Assembly: GCF_017591435.1 (NCBI RefSeq)
Contig: NC_059295.1
Coordinates: 41,707,782-41,771,781, forward strand
Reading direction: 5' to 3'
Length of the DNA stretch: 64,000 nucleotides
Origin: Portunus trituberculatus
Taxonomy: Eukaryota > Arthropoda > Malacostraca > Decapoda > Portunidae
The notes below the pieces were generated by a model. It saw only the letters and a list, made by a program, of their open reading frames with translations. It was not told the origin of the DNA and made no database searches. Both the position numbers and the translations under genes were made by a program. Below are positions 54,473 through 64,000 of this stretch, piece by piece (the stretch's first letter is position 1; the number at the start of each line of letters is the position of its first letter).

Positions 54473-55502
54473 CAGGCAACCCCCTTTAACGAAGGGGTTA
54501 CGTTCTTAAAAAACACTTCGTTAAGCGAAACTTCGTTAAGCGAACCGATTATAACAAGTTTAACCCCTGATTTGAACTTCCATTGAGAGTAAGCAAAGCG
54601 AGAGTGCATCATAGTACAGTAAAAGGTTTAATGAAAGTAAAAATTATGAAGTTAAACATTTAGGTAGTTTAATTTAAGTCATTATAATGTACACTAATGT
54701 ATGTATGTACGTAACTTTATAATGTTGATGATCTTAACTTTATGAAGGGAGGGAGAATGAAACTGGAAAGACACTAACCGGCAACCTGTGAAATGTAAAC
54801 AACGTGCGCATCATGGTACCGCATACAAAACTTATGTACCACATTTCCACAAGGCTTTTCATTTTATCCATTGTAGGGTAACGAGTTCAGGTGGTTCTTT
54901 TAGTTCAAGGAAGATACGGTCTCACCATCCTTCTTATTAGAGTCTGCTGACTTGAAAATAGTAGACAGTAGATGGAGTCAAGATGGTAGCCAACAATGTT
55001 ATTAGTTTTCTGGCCTCTCTCGTGTCTGTGAATAATACCCAGCTTCACTTCGAGAGTAAGACACTTCCTGGTCTTCTTAGGAACGCTCGGCCACATTGCA
55101 GGGCGTTTTGGTGGTAAGTTGAACAAGGGAAGATGAACTGCTGGTGACGCTGTTATGTTTTGACTGGGGAGTGAGTGGTGCACATGATCTTGATCTTAAG
55201 CTTGATGCTACAGGTGACGCAGAATTTCTTCTGAGTCAGGCCTTTGTATCGGCAGCGCCTGTGTTGTCCACGAGAGGCTTGATCTTGATCTTTATTCTAC
55301 AGGTGTCTCAGGATTTTTCCTGAGGCATACCTTAGTACCAGCAGCTCCTGATGTATTCAAAAGCCTGTCAGCTTGCATGATACGGTGGGGCTTTCAAATT
55401 TTGAAAAAATTACCTGGATAAAATTTAGTTAAAGCAAGTTTGGTGTTTGTTAAACAAGCAGATGATAGTAAAAGGAAACCTTCGTTAAACGGGGGTTGCC
55501 TG
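54473..55502 (-). mobile_element. Deleted Tigger/pogo transposon copy 2 (1030 bp)
   Basis: Ends CAGGCAACCCCCTTTAACGA and TTCGTTAAACGGGGGTTGCCTG (less than 23 nt quoted in two parts: TTCGTTAAAC, GGGGGTTGCCTG). TA on both sides (54471-54472 and 55503-55504). It is the reverse-strand counterpart of the copy at 32599-33640, with the same internal deletion and the same CENP-B-type fragment (KKTRKCLTLEVKLGIIHRHE). Confidence 0.92.
54905..55110 (-). pseudogene. Tigger transposase N-terminal fragment
   Basis: Minus-strand KKTRKCLTLEVKLGIIHRHE and RGQKTNNIVGYHLD, the helix-turn-helix start, followed by the decayed FSSQQTLIRRMVRPYLP. No DDE domain. Same remnant as at 33027-33300. Confidence 0.72.
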
Positions 55503-55819
55503 TACATGGAGAAAAGAAGAATATAAGGAAATGCAAGGACCTCTCCTTGATTAAGTGCTTATATAATATGATAAGAAGAGATGGAAAAATACCATTAGTA
55601 GGAGACTTCAACTGCAAAAGAGTAAACAGGAAAGAGATGGAAGTACACTATGCGCCAATGAATTGTTCGCCGTGACACCACAGGTGATGGAATGCACTTA
55701 GAATGGAGAAAACAAAAGTACTATAATACTTACGAAGAAACTAGTAATTGATGGGCTTTCCCCTCCTTCTTATACACTTTAGAAGCCATGAAGGAAGAGA
55801 TTCAGCCAAGTTATTGAGG

Positions 55820-56223
55820 GTTATTTGATTTAGATTATGCCATTCCTCCCTGATGGCCGTCCGCAGCTTTGTTATGTCGGGAGATATCCCTCCTCTGCAT
55901 GCGCCTCTTCATGATGGACCAGATGTTTTCAATAGGGTTCAGATCAGGGAAATTGGGTGGCCAGTCCTCCAAAAAGTCAATCTGGCAGTCCTGAAGCCAA
56001 GTCAGGACGGATTTTGCCCTGTGACATGGAGCTCCATCCTGCATGAACACAGTAGCGTTGCACATTTCAAAAGACCCGGGCAAAAAATCACATAAAAGTT
56101 CCAAATAATTATTCTGATTCATGTTTTCATTTCGTGGCAAAAACACTAAATTTCCTACACCATGATAACTGAAGCAGGCCCACACCATTACTGAATCAGG
56201 GTGCTTTTCAGTTTTAAATATAA
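55820..56223 (-). pseudogene. Tc1-type transposase, C-terminal half
   Basis: Resumes KTEKHPDSVMVWACFSYHG, then VFMQDGAPCHRAKSV (second Asp), LEDWPPNFPDLNPIENIW (Glu), IMKRRMQRRDIS. There are 35 residues between the second Asp and the Glu, so it is DD35E rather than the common DD34E. A small frame disruption near 55850 affects the C-terminus. The catalytic triad itself is complete across the two halves. Confidence 0.86.
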
Positions 56224-56226
56224 ATT

Positions 56227-58236
56227 TTACTTCAGCAACCCACCGCCATTGCTGGAGAGGCTACACATGAGATACGCAAAGATCAAGGTACCGTCAGTGA
56301 CGCTTTGTTCTCGGTACAGGCAAGACGTGTTTGTCTTGCAGCTGCGGTTTGCCATTTTGGGATTGGTTATCCGTTATCTGTTTTTCAGAGCGGGTTGGCA
56401 CTTATTTAATACCTTACTTTATTACCCCGTGATCCCGTTGGAGCGGGAAGAATGCCTGGTGTTCCTTTCCTCTTATCCATTTGGAGCGGGAGGACACGGT
56501 GTGGACCAAGGTGAGGTTATGCACCCTTGTTACCTGTTATCCAAACTTGGAGCAGGTTGTCATTTATTCATTGACTATTGTTATTTACTTGTGGTCTTGT
56601 GGGTGTTGTATTGTGCCTGTGTTTTTTCCAGTTATCTCTCAGGAGCGGGACATGTGACAGAAGTGTGCTGTTGTGTAGGTGTTTGGTACATCAGTATGTC
56701 TTCCTCGGGTGGTTCTACATCTCCAAGAAGCGGTTCCTCACATTCTCGTGGAAGCCGACTCTATTCGTCCACTAGGCATAAGACAAGGAAGAATATTCAA
56801 TGGTCTGGGGCCTCTGCTGGTGAGGATGCTGTTGCAAGTGATCGTGTGTCTAAGATGGACGCCCAACCACCAGTTAGCCAGTCTGGAGAAGTTAGCAATA
56901 CTTCTTTATCCAAGATTTTGGAGGCTTTGGCTGTACTTCAAGAGGATGTGAATAATATGGGAGAGCGTGGTGTGTTTAACTTGAGACCCTCTTGCCCTAG
57001 GTATGCTGAAACTTGGGATGTGCAGCCAGTATTGCAGAAGCTAAGGTTCATGGGCCCATTACCAGACATGTCCTTGAAGTCTTTAACTTTGAAATTAGTG
57101 ATGCTTATGGCATTGACTCAGGCTGTGAGAGTACAGACCTTACATTTATTATTGTATTCCAATGCTATTGTTGACAACAATTCTGTATCTCTTTTGTTAG
57201 GGGGCAACATTAAGCAGTGCCATCCTAAGTTTAATGTTAGAATGCTTAAGTTTCATGCTTATTTACCTGATTCTAGAATTTGTGTTGTGAATACCTTGAA
57301 GGAATATCTTAACAGAACGGAGAATCTGAGAAAGGAATTTGGGAAGGATAATGGGAAACTCCTCATCAGTTTGGTGAAGCCACATAAAAGTGTTTCCAAA
57401 GATACAGTGTCAAGGTGGATTAAGACTGTCCTTGCCGACTGTGGTATCAATACTAAGAAATTCACGGCTGGAAGTGTTCGACCAGCCTCTGCTTCCAAGG
57501 CCAAAGCCATGGACGTCCCAGTTCCCATTATCTTATCTAAGGCGGGTTGGACTCAGGAGACAACCTTTGCTAAACACTATAATAAGATCACTCAGGTTTC
57601 AGATTCTTTTCAAGAGGCCATACTGGATTCTGTATTGTAACGTTAACAGGTTTCTCTATTCATTTACGTTGGAACTCAATTGACTTATTTTGTTTTTTAT
57701 ACATGTAGTATATGTTTTTTGTAAGGGCCATATCTGTGGAAGGAGGAGGATTTTTTCATACAATGAAGTTTGGATTCATATTTAGTTTGTTTAATTATCA
57801 ATCACTCACTTGAAGAATGTTAAGTATTGTGTAGTTCTGAGAGTACACCCACATGGCTTCAAAATCTCATGTGTAGCCTCTCTAGCAATGGCAGTGGGTT
57901 GCTGAAGTAAAATTATAGAAGTACATGAGACTTACCATAGGTTAGTTGAAATGTGCTTCGGATTTTGCGGAAGCAAGCCACCGCTGCTGGAGAGAGCTTT
58001 CACATGCCCTCCACTCCCACTCTTCGGAAAGATGGGCTTTTGAATTTGGGGTTTAGCTTTCCGACGGGCATTTTAGGGACCTTGTGGCATGTGGGTGGCT
58101 CTCAGTTCTTTAAAGTCTGCCGGTACCTTGATCTTTGCGTATCTCATGTGAAAGCTCTCTCCAGCAGCAGTGGCTTGCTTCGCAAAATCCGAAGCACATT
58201 TCAACTGACCTATGGTAAGTCTCATGTACTTCTATA
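56227..58236 (+). mobile_element. DIRS F, 2.0-kb internally deleted DIRS element
   Basis: Same subfamily as DIRS A. Left terminal repeat 56227-56273, leader hairpin array (56355-56650), gag start, then a direct jump to the recombinase, right terminal repeat 57864-57910, palindrome 57911-58239. ATT at both outer junctions (56224-56226 and 58237-58239). The gag rear half, reverse transcriptase, RNase H and the front of the recombinase are deleted. All terminal structures are kept, so it could be a non-autonomous mobile derivative. Confidence 0.92.
56697..57640 (+). CDS. gag-recombinase fusion ORF of DIRS F
   Basis: Start chosen at MSSSGGSTSPRSGSSH (56697), equivalent to the gag start of DIRS A, although the frame is open from 56201 (479 codons). 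About 85 residues of gag (ending ILEALAVLQEDVNNM) are joined in frame to recombinase sequence starting ERGVFNLRPSCPRYAETWDV. The catalytic half is then uninterrupted: LTQAVRVQTLHLLL (Arg), GGNIKQCHPKFNV, VKPHKSVSKDTVSRWIK, TAGSVRPASASKAKA (GSVR), LSKAGWTQETTFAKHYN, to a stop at 57638-57640. The recombinase core-binding part is missing, so integrase activity is doubtful. Confidence 0.82.
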
Positions 58237-58239
58237 ATT
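57911..58239 (+). repeat. Terminal palindrome of DIRS F
   Basis: 329-bp palindrome bounded AAT…ATT. The arms GGAAGCAAGCCACCGCTGCT and GGAGAGAGCTTTCACATG are nearly identical to DIRS A. Confidence 0.88.
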
Positions 58240-58785
58240 TTGTGTCAAGTGGGTCACTCCCTGGTCGCCGGTACACATGCTTGCCACGGTTGCAGGACAC
58301 CATGAAGACAGCTTCGTCGCTCCATAACACTTGGTGCCATTTTGCCATATCCCACTGGAGATATTTAGTGGCAAATGCAATCCTAAGCTCTTGTTGCCTA
58401 GGGGTGGTGAGTGGCTTCTTGAGAGCGCAGCGTCTGCGGAACTCAAGGTCATCATGCAGGCAGCGTTGTACCGTCCTCACAGACACTTGACCGAGCAGCT
58501 GAGGGTTTTGTTCTTTTAATTCCCTCACTGTGATTTGAGGACAAGCATCCACCTGACGCTTCACAACATTTATTGTGCATGATGAAGTTTACGCCCTCGC
58601 CCAGGCCTCTTTTTCTGTTCTGGCGTTGCCACCCCGCCTTCCATACGAAACTTTCGTATCCACTTTTGCACACATCTCCTTGTAACACCCACAATCCTGG
58701 CTATTTCTTTCACTGGCCTTTCTGCCTTGTGTAAAGACACAATGACTTTTATCTGGTCCTTTGATAAGTCTTTCTTGCCTCCCAT
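58237..58785 (-). pseudogene. Tc1-type transposase, N-terminal half
   Basis: Starts MGGKKDLSKDQIKVIVSLHK (58785). Helix-turn-helix: AERPVKEIARIVGVTRRCVQ and KWIRKFRMEGG, then TPEQKKRPGRGRK, a GRPR-like hook. After a frameshift near 58570, VDACPQITVRELKEQNPQLL, VSVRTVQRCLHDDLEFRRR, and WHQVLWSDEAVFMVS with the first catalytic Asp. It ends at DPLDTKL, where ATT 58237-58239 marks the DIRS F junction. Confidence 0.88.
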
Positions 58786-59330
58786 TATGAAGAAAAGGTG
58801 AGTTGTGTCAGGGCGTGTCTGCTCAAATTACAGGCTGAAAATGAGGCGATACTTTTCCGAATGTTTTACTAACAACTGACAAATGTCAACTGACAGTCCA
58901 TCAACGGTTTTCATGGACTGCTTGTACTTTAAACATGTTCCCAGATGCATGATAACTCGCATAAATAACTATGGTGCCATACTAGAGGAAATTATCTTGA
59001 GGCCCTCGCGGAAGTGATCTGTTGTGGAGCCGCGAACAATTCAGTGGCGCGTAGTGTAATGGGTAATGCTTGATCGTGGAGTGAGGAAATGTTACAGTTA
59101 TCTATGGTAAACACACTGGATCAGTGGATGGAAAAATCAATACAATACATAGGGGAAGAAGAACCATCATTGCTTGACCTAGTATTCATAAAAAGCCAGA
59201 GGCTCCTCCTATCATACAATATCAGAGTCCAATGAGAAGAACTAACCATGTAACATTTGAATTAGTAATGTGGGAAAAGGATGTGCTAAGATACAGGCAG
59301 GACTACAAAAAAGGAGAGATTAAATCATGA

Positions 59331-60222
59331 CCAGTGAACTGCTTTGGTTTATGTTGTCCAGTCATGACATAATATATAAACAAATAGAAATTGTATTTGC
59401 ACAGTCTGATCACAGAAAATTATAACATCTGTAGGAATAGTGTGAATAACAATATTGTCAATAACAAATTATAAGTACTTGCTGATCTGCATAAACAACA
59501 ATTTTACTAATGGAAAAGGTTAAGTACCATGAAGAACTGTGGACCATTATCATCCATTGCAACTACTACACAATTTTGATCTGAAGTCTTAAGTCAACTG
59601 GCAGTATTCATAATTACTTTGGTGAGCAATATGGTCAGTATGGATGTGTGCCAGCCACAAATGACCAACATGTCTGTGATAACTATGATAAAAACAACAC
59701 TAGAGGCATGCTGTAATGGTTTTCTTTAAAATGCAAATAGTATTTTCACTGGACACAAGAAAAAAGTAAGATTAAGTTTGAACAGCTGTATCAGTACAAA
59801 TACTGTTATCTGTAAAAGAAGCAGAACAATGCCACCTTTTGTATATAGTATTTGCTACATTTTCTAAAGACATTTTGAATTTTTTGGACAAATACTCATG
59901 ATAAAATTTTGAAAAATGAAAATGTCCTCAAATAACTTGGTTCACATGATGAGTTTCTCTCTTAAGCCATGCCTTGCTTATGGAGGTTTTGATATCTCAA
60001 TCTGGAAAGATTCCCTATTATTATGGTACATGGGAAAATTATACAAATAACACTTACTTCTGCAAACTTTAATTCTGAAAGTTTAAATAGTGTAATACCA
60101 TTATTACATCAATAATTAAGAGTTTTTTCATGAATCACACTTTTCTTAGATAACACAAATATATAAGTTGTACACTTAGTTTGTTTGCTGGATCTCACCA
60201 TCTGGTCATCATATAAAAGGTC

Positions 60223-60224
<2 letters not shown>
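59331..60224. other. Unassigned AT-rich DNA
   Basis: No gene, repeat or element end recognised between the LINE fragment and the (CA)n tract. Confidence 0.5.

Positions 60225-60264
<40 letters not shown>
60225..60264. repeat. (CA)20 microsatellite at 5' end of LINE alpha-7
   Basis: Pure (CA)n. A 5'-truncated alpha LINE starts right after it with GATACTAGAAATGAATA. Confidence 0.95.
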
Positions 60265-60266
<2 letters not shown>

Positions 60267-60283
60267 TACTAGAAATGAATATA

Positions 60284-61762
60284 CGGTAATACTTTGAGAT
60301 ACGAACGCTCCAACATACAATTTTTTTTTATATACGACGAAAAATTTCATATAATTTATGCCTCAAAATACCAAGATATTTTTAAGATATGAATAGCCAT
60401 AGGTAGGTGGCACAGCGATTGCTCGGCTAACCGCGTCCACCCGAACATTCAATTCGCGTTGTGTATCGTTGTTCATCCTTTGTGCATGTATGTCTGTGCT
60501 CCTCAGCAGTGTGTATTTTTTCTTATGTTTTGTGAACTCAAGACCTCGTGATCATGGGTTCCAAAAGTAAAAATAAGACGGCTGAAAAGAAGAAACTTAA
60601 AGAGTCTCGCAATGGATATGAAACACAAGACAATTTCAAAATATGAACGTGGTGTGCATATCTGTGACTTGACCCTGTGTGCTAATGCTTGTAGTAACTG
60701 TAAAGTCAAACCATTGTAGTTGTATCATTCTGAGAATCCCAGGGCCTTTAAAACACATAAGGTGTTAAAAGAGAAACTCCAGGTCATGTGACGTGCCAAT
60801 AGTAAGGCATGGGTAACTCGTCAATTCCTCCTCCATACTACACATATCACAGCGTCAGTAAGTATGAATGCAAGTTGGGAGTTTTTGCTCATGCTAACTC
60901 AGCAGGTTCGGTGAGAAACACACAAAATAGCCTGTATTCACATACTGATTACATTTGGAAATTCAATAAATGAGTGCGTACAAATGATATTCTGCTCACA
61001 AGCAACTCTTCCTCTTTGCAATGCACAAAAACCAGAAGTCTCTAGATGCTATGGTTACCAAAATATCACAGGTTGAATGAGGTGGTATCATCGGTGTTCA
61101 TGGCCTTGCGTCCGATTGGGTTTAGCGGCCTTGGCTAGAGCGATAGAAAACGGGCCTCTCTCTCTCTCTCTCTCTCTCCTGTTGCCTGTTCTGATACCAA
61201 TCTCATTCAAATGTTGTCTCCCCGCTACAAGGCGAGAGACCTGAGGTGTAGAAGTAGGGTGTGAGGGAGAGGTGGCGGAATCGGACACCGTGAAATCACT
61301 GTCACTACCACCATCCATCGTGGGAGTTGGTGACACAGTGACGTATAGCATATGTTTACTCTTGATGAATGTTGCCAGCTCACAAGCAAAGAAGACGGGA
61401 AGAAAATAGCCAAAATATAGCCCAAAAATGCCTAAACGTTTATCAACATGCCCCAAGTCTTGTGTGATAAACATCTATCAATGTGTCCTAAATTTTGTGG
61501 GTTAAGTTGTTATTTTGGGCAATATAGTACATTTATATCATGCATATAATAAACAATGTATTTATCTTATGTTAAATCTATATTTGGTTTGTATTTAAAG
61601 CATGTTAATTTTTTTGACAGTTAAATTCTTATCACTAGAACGAATTAATTCTATTTCCATTAATTTCTATGGGAAAAATTTATTTGATATACAATTTTTT
61701 TATATACAACAATTGTCACGGAGCTAATTAAATTCGTATGTCGAAGTACCAATGTATTACTG
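60284..61762 (+). mobile_element. Tigger/pogo-like transposon copy 3 (1479 bp), internally deleted
   Basis: Left end CGGTAATACTTTGAGATACG, right end complement CAGTAATACATTGGTACTTC; TA at 60282-60283 and 61763-61764. It encodes remnants of a transposase. A TC microsatellite lies at about 61157-61179. A 128-codon minus-strand frame (61088-61474) has no recognisable similarity. The family differs from the 1.04-kb Tigger copies. Confidence 0.85.
60554..60850 (+). pseudogene. Tigger-type transposase fragments
   Basis: ATG at 60554: MGSKSKNKTAEKKKLKESRN. In the next frame MDMKHKTISKYERGVHICDL, the CENP-B-type helix-turn-helix. After a deletion, NPRAFKTHKVLKEKLQVM and RANSKAWVTRQF come from the catalytic domain region of Tigger/jerky-type transposases. 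The catalytic Asp residues are not all present. Broken by frameshifts and deletion. Confidence 0.75.
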
Positions 61763-63583
61763 TAAGGAGAGAGGAAGAAAGAAATTTTGAGAAAGATGTA
61801 GTGGATAAAAGCAAAGATGAATCCAAACTTCTCTACAAGTTTATAAACGGCAAAACAAAGAATAAGGAAACAATTGAAAAAATAATTAAAGAAGGGAAGA
61901 CATACCAAACAGAGAAGGAAATGTGTAAAATAATGAATGAGAGCTTCAAAACGGTATTAACTGCAGATGATTTCACAAAACCTAATAGAACATTGGACTG
62001 GCAAGGACTGCAGGAGACTGCAGTGCACAAAGAGGATATTGGAAGATTATTGGATAAGTTGGAAGTCAGAAAAGCAATGGGGCCAGATGGTGTATCAGGC
62101 TGAGTGTTAAAAGAATGTAAAGAGCAATTACTGGATCCAATTTAGGAAATAATTACAAGTTCAATAAAATGAAGGGAAAGTTCCACTAGAACGGAAGAGA
62201 GCCAACATAATATCAATATTTAAAGGATGAAAGGCAATTGAACCACTGAACTACAGACCAGTGTCACTTACAAGTGTTGTAGGGAAGTTATGTGAAATAA
62301 TTATCAAAGAAAAATGGGTTAAATTTCTAGAAGAGGAGCAAGTTATATCGAACAGACAATTTGGGTTCAGGACCAGGCGGTCATGTGTATCAAACTTATT
62401 AAGCTTCTACTCGAGAGTTATTGCAGGAATTGAAAACAGAGATGGATGGGTAGACACAGTATACCTGGACATTAAAAAGGCTCTTGATAAAGACCGTCAC
62501 GGAAGACTACTTTGGAAACTAGAGAACATAGGAGGACTGCTTAAAACCTTGCTCGAATGGACAAGAGATTATTTGAAGGATAGGGAAATAAGAACTGTGA
62601 TCAGAGATACATACTCATCTTAGGGTAAAGTAACTAGCGAAGTGCCACAAGGGTCAGTGTTAGCCCTCATTGTGTTTCAGGTTATGTAAATGACATTCAC
62701 ATTAGGATAAACAGTTATATGAATTTATTCGCTGATGATGCAAAGTTGCTAAGAGTTACCAAAACCAGAGAGGACTGTCTGCTGTTGCAGGAAGATTTAA
62801 ACAAGATCTATGAATGGAGCAAGAAGTGGAAATTGGAGTTTAATGCCAAGAAATGCCACATAATGGAACCAAGAAAGAGTAAGAGAAGACCAGCATGAAA
62901 CTATTTGATGGGGGAGAATAATGAAGACTAAAGAGGAAAAAGATCTTGGAGTGATCATACAAGAAAATCTGAGCCCTGATAACACATAAGCAAGATATTT
63001 GGACTATCATATAAGATGTTGACTAATATAAGAGTAGCATTTCATTACATGGATAAAGATATGATGAAAAAAATCATCACAAGCATGATATGCCCAAGGC
63101 TGTAATATGCAGCAGTGGTATGGTCTCCAAGCTCTAAAAAGGATATGAGAAAATTGGAAAAGATACAAAAGATTGCTACTAAGATAGTGCTGGAATTAAA
63201 GGACCTCAAATATGAAGAACGAATGAAGGAAATGGTACTGTCAACCTTACAAGATAGAAGAGAATGGGGGGACCTAATAACAATGTATAAGACAGTAAAT
63301 GATATTTAAAAAAATAAACAAGGAAGACCTGGTGCTGTTGACTGAAGAAGATGGAAGGACAAAAGGACATGAACACAAGATCAGGATAAGGCAGTGTGTG
63401 AAGGATATTGGAAACTACAGTTTTCCACGCAGAACGGTGGAAAAATGGAATGCATTAGTTAATGGAATTGTTATAGAACATAGTATGCATAACTTTAAAG
63501 AAAAACTAGATAAATGGAGATATGGAGACAGGACACTACAACCCCCGCTCGAACCCTGTACAATACAACTATGTAAATACTAG
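61763..63583 (+). pseudogene. ORF2 (reverse transcriptase part) of LINE alpha-7
   Basis: Open pieces: 61738-62103 (EESKLLYKFINGKTKNKET-like linker, RKAMGPDGVSG), 62261-62623 (SLTSVVGKLCEIIIKEKWVK, FGFRTRRSCVSNL, DIKKALDKDRHGRLLWK), then EVPQGSVLA and FADDAKLLR (near 62730, FADD intact) after a stop, and the C-terminus 63115-63583 (KLEKIQKIATKIVLELKDLK, NYSFPRRTVEKWNALV). KKAFDKVPH is changed to KKALDKDRH. Stops near 62102, 62146, 62230, 62624, 62900 and 63306. Confidence 0.87.
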
Positions 63584-63609
63584 GTAAATACACACATGCA
63601 CACACACAC

Positions 63610-63948
63610 TACCAACCTTACAAGATAGAAGAGAACGAGGAGATCTAATAACAACGTACAAGATTGTCAATGATATTGAAAAGATAGACAAGGAAGATAT
63701 AGTGCTGTTAACAGAAGAGGATGGAAGGACAAGAGGTCATGTAAGAAAATCAGGATGAGGCAGTGTGGGAAGGATATTGGAAAATACAGTTTTCCACACA
63801 GAATGGTGGAGAAGTGGAATGCACTGAATAATGAAGTTGTTACAGCACATAATGTGCATAACTTTAAGGAAAAATGGGATAAATGGAGACATGGAGACAG
63901 GACACTATGAGCCGCACTTGAACCCTGTACAATATAATTAGGTAAATA
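63610..63948 (+). pseudogene. 5'-truncated alpha LINE 3' end (alpha-8)
   Basis: Begins TACCAACCTTACAAGATAGA directly after (CA)n and ends ATTAGGTAAATACACAC directly before (CA)n. It encodes LPTLQDRRERGDLITTYK and VLLTEEDGRTRGH. Similar to, but clearly diverged from, the 3' end of alpha-7 (63240-63595), so it is a separate insertion rather than a recent tandem copy. Confidence 0.85.
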
Positions 63949-64000
63949 CACACACACACACACATAAAAAAAATGAAGACATGCCACTATCAAATATCAG

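Larger units (their letters stand above)
55646..59056 (-). mobile_element. Tc1/mariner-type transposon, split by DIRS F
   Basis: Left end CACTATGCGCCAATGAATTG and right end complement CACTACGCGCCACTGAATTG; TA at 55644-55645 and 59057-59058. Transposase on the minus strand: N-terminal half at 58237-58785, C-terminal half at 55820-56223. DIRS F (56227-58236) lies between. Without it the element is about 1.4 kb, usual for this superfamily. Confidence 0.92.
54120..59330 (+). mobile_element. Alpha-type LINE fragment (endonuclease region) carrying nested insertions
   Basis: Three pieces of one LINE in order: 54120-54472 (decayed TYKYRWF… for YTNIDG, DTKLREKI, VMYVPPKTNT), 55503-55645 (WRKEEYKEMQG, PLVGDFNCKRVNRKE) and 59057-59330 (DQWMEKSIQ, EEPSLLDLVFIKS, NHVTFELVMWEK). 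The first gap is a Tigger, the second a Tc1 element. The endonuclease order is continuous once both are removed. It then ends near 59330. Confidence 0.8.
60265..63595 (+). mobile_element. CR1-like LINE alpha-7, 5'-truncated, split by a Tigger
   Basis: The first 19 bp (60265-60283, encoding ARNEY) join in register to VRREEERNFEKDV after the Tigger at 60284-61762. Reverse transcriptase and C-terminus follow to 63583. 3' end ACTAGGTAAATACACAC. (CA)n lies at both limits (60225-60264 and about 63590-63609). Confidence 0.87.

Noticed and set aside
56201..57640. Crypton (recombinase-only DNA transposon)
   Set aside because: The ORF is an in-frame gag-recombinase fusion with terminal repeats identical in type to DIRS A, so it is a deleted DIRS.
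61088..61474. 128-codon minus-strand ORF as a host gene
   Set aside because: Lies inside Tigger copy 3, includes a (TC)n-derived Arg-Glu run and shows no recognisable domain.

Overview
This is eukaryotic, arthropod-type genomic DNA, most likely from a decapod crustacean. The grounds are a run of the arthropod telomere motif (TTAGG)n, very many long (CA)n tracts, CR1-like LINEs, tRNA-derived SINEs, DIRS1-like tyrosine-recombinase retroelements and Tigger, Tc1 and piggyBac transposons. The organism is an inference. No bacterial operon, rRNA gene, CRISPR array or convincing complete host gene is seen. Almost all coding sequence belongs to transposable elements, most of it broken by stops and frameshifts.

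Layout. 1-11 kb: CR1-like LINE copies (called alpha here), a second LINE (beta), and chains of two SINE families (V1 and V2) joined by (CA)n. 11-12.5 kb: a Tigger relic and an inverted-repeat element carrying telomere-like repeats between two (TA)n tracts. 12.5-16.6 kb: a near full-length alpha LINE. 16.6-19.7 kb: a jockey/CR1-group LINE (gamma) on the minus strand. 19.7-23.5 kb: mostly unassigned DNA with a 251-bp Tigger-type MITE, a hAT-like end, a DIRS fragment (E) and two weak host-exon candidates. 23.5-32.4 kb: two near full-length minus-strand alpha LINEs, the second split by a 491-bp insert with a 50-bp target duplication. 32.6-33.6 kb: a deleted Tigger. 34.2-49.0 kb: a nest in which a deleted piggyBac holds two DIRS elements (A on plus, B on minus) and abuts a third (C) at TTAA. 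49.0-54.1 kb: a DIRS/PAT-like element of another family (D, minus). 54.1-59.3 kb: a LINE fragment invaded by a Tigger and a Tc1 element, the Tc1 itself invaded by a 2.0-kb deleted DIRS (F). 60.2-64 kb: an alpha LINE interrupted by another Tigger, then a short alpha 3' end.

How the parts work together. Alpha LINEs start and end at (CA)n, and the SINEs carry the same kind of (CA)n tail, so LINE and SINEs look like one retrotransposition system that uses CA microsatellites as landing sites. The DIRS family A/B/C/E/F has inverted terminal repeats, a roughly 330-bp palindrome at the right end whose arms resemble those terminal repeats, insertion at a single-copy ATT, and a recombinase with GSVR where HxxR is expected. 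These two patterns are the most interesting content of the window. Element names such as alpha, V1 and DIRS A are local labels, not database names.
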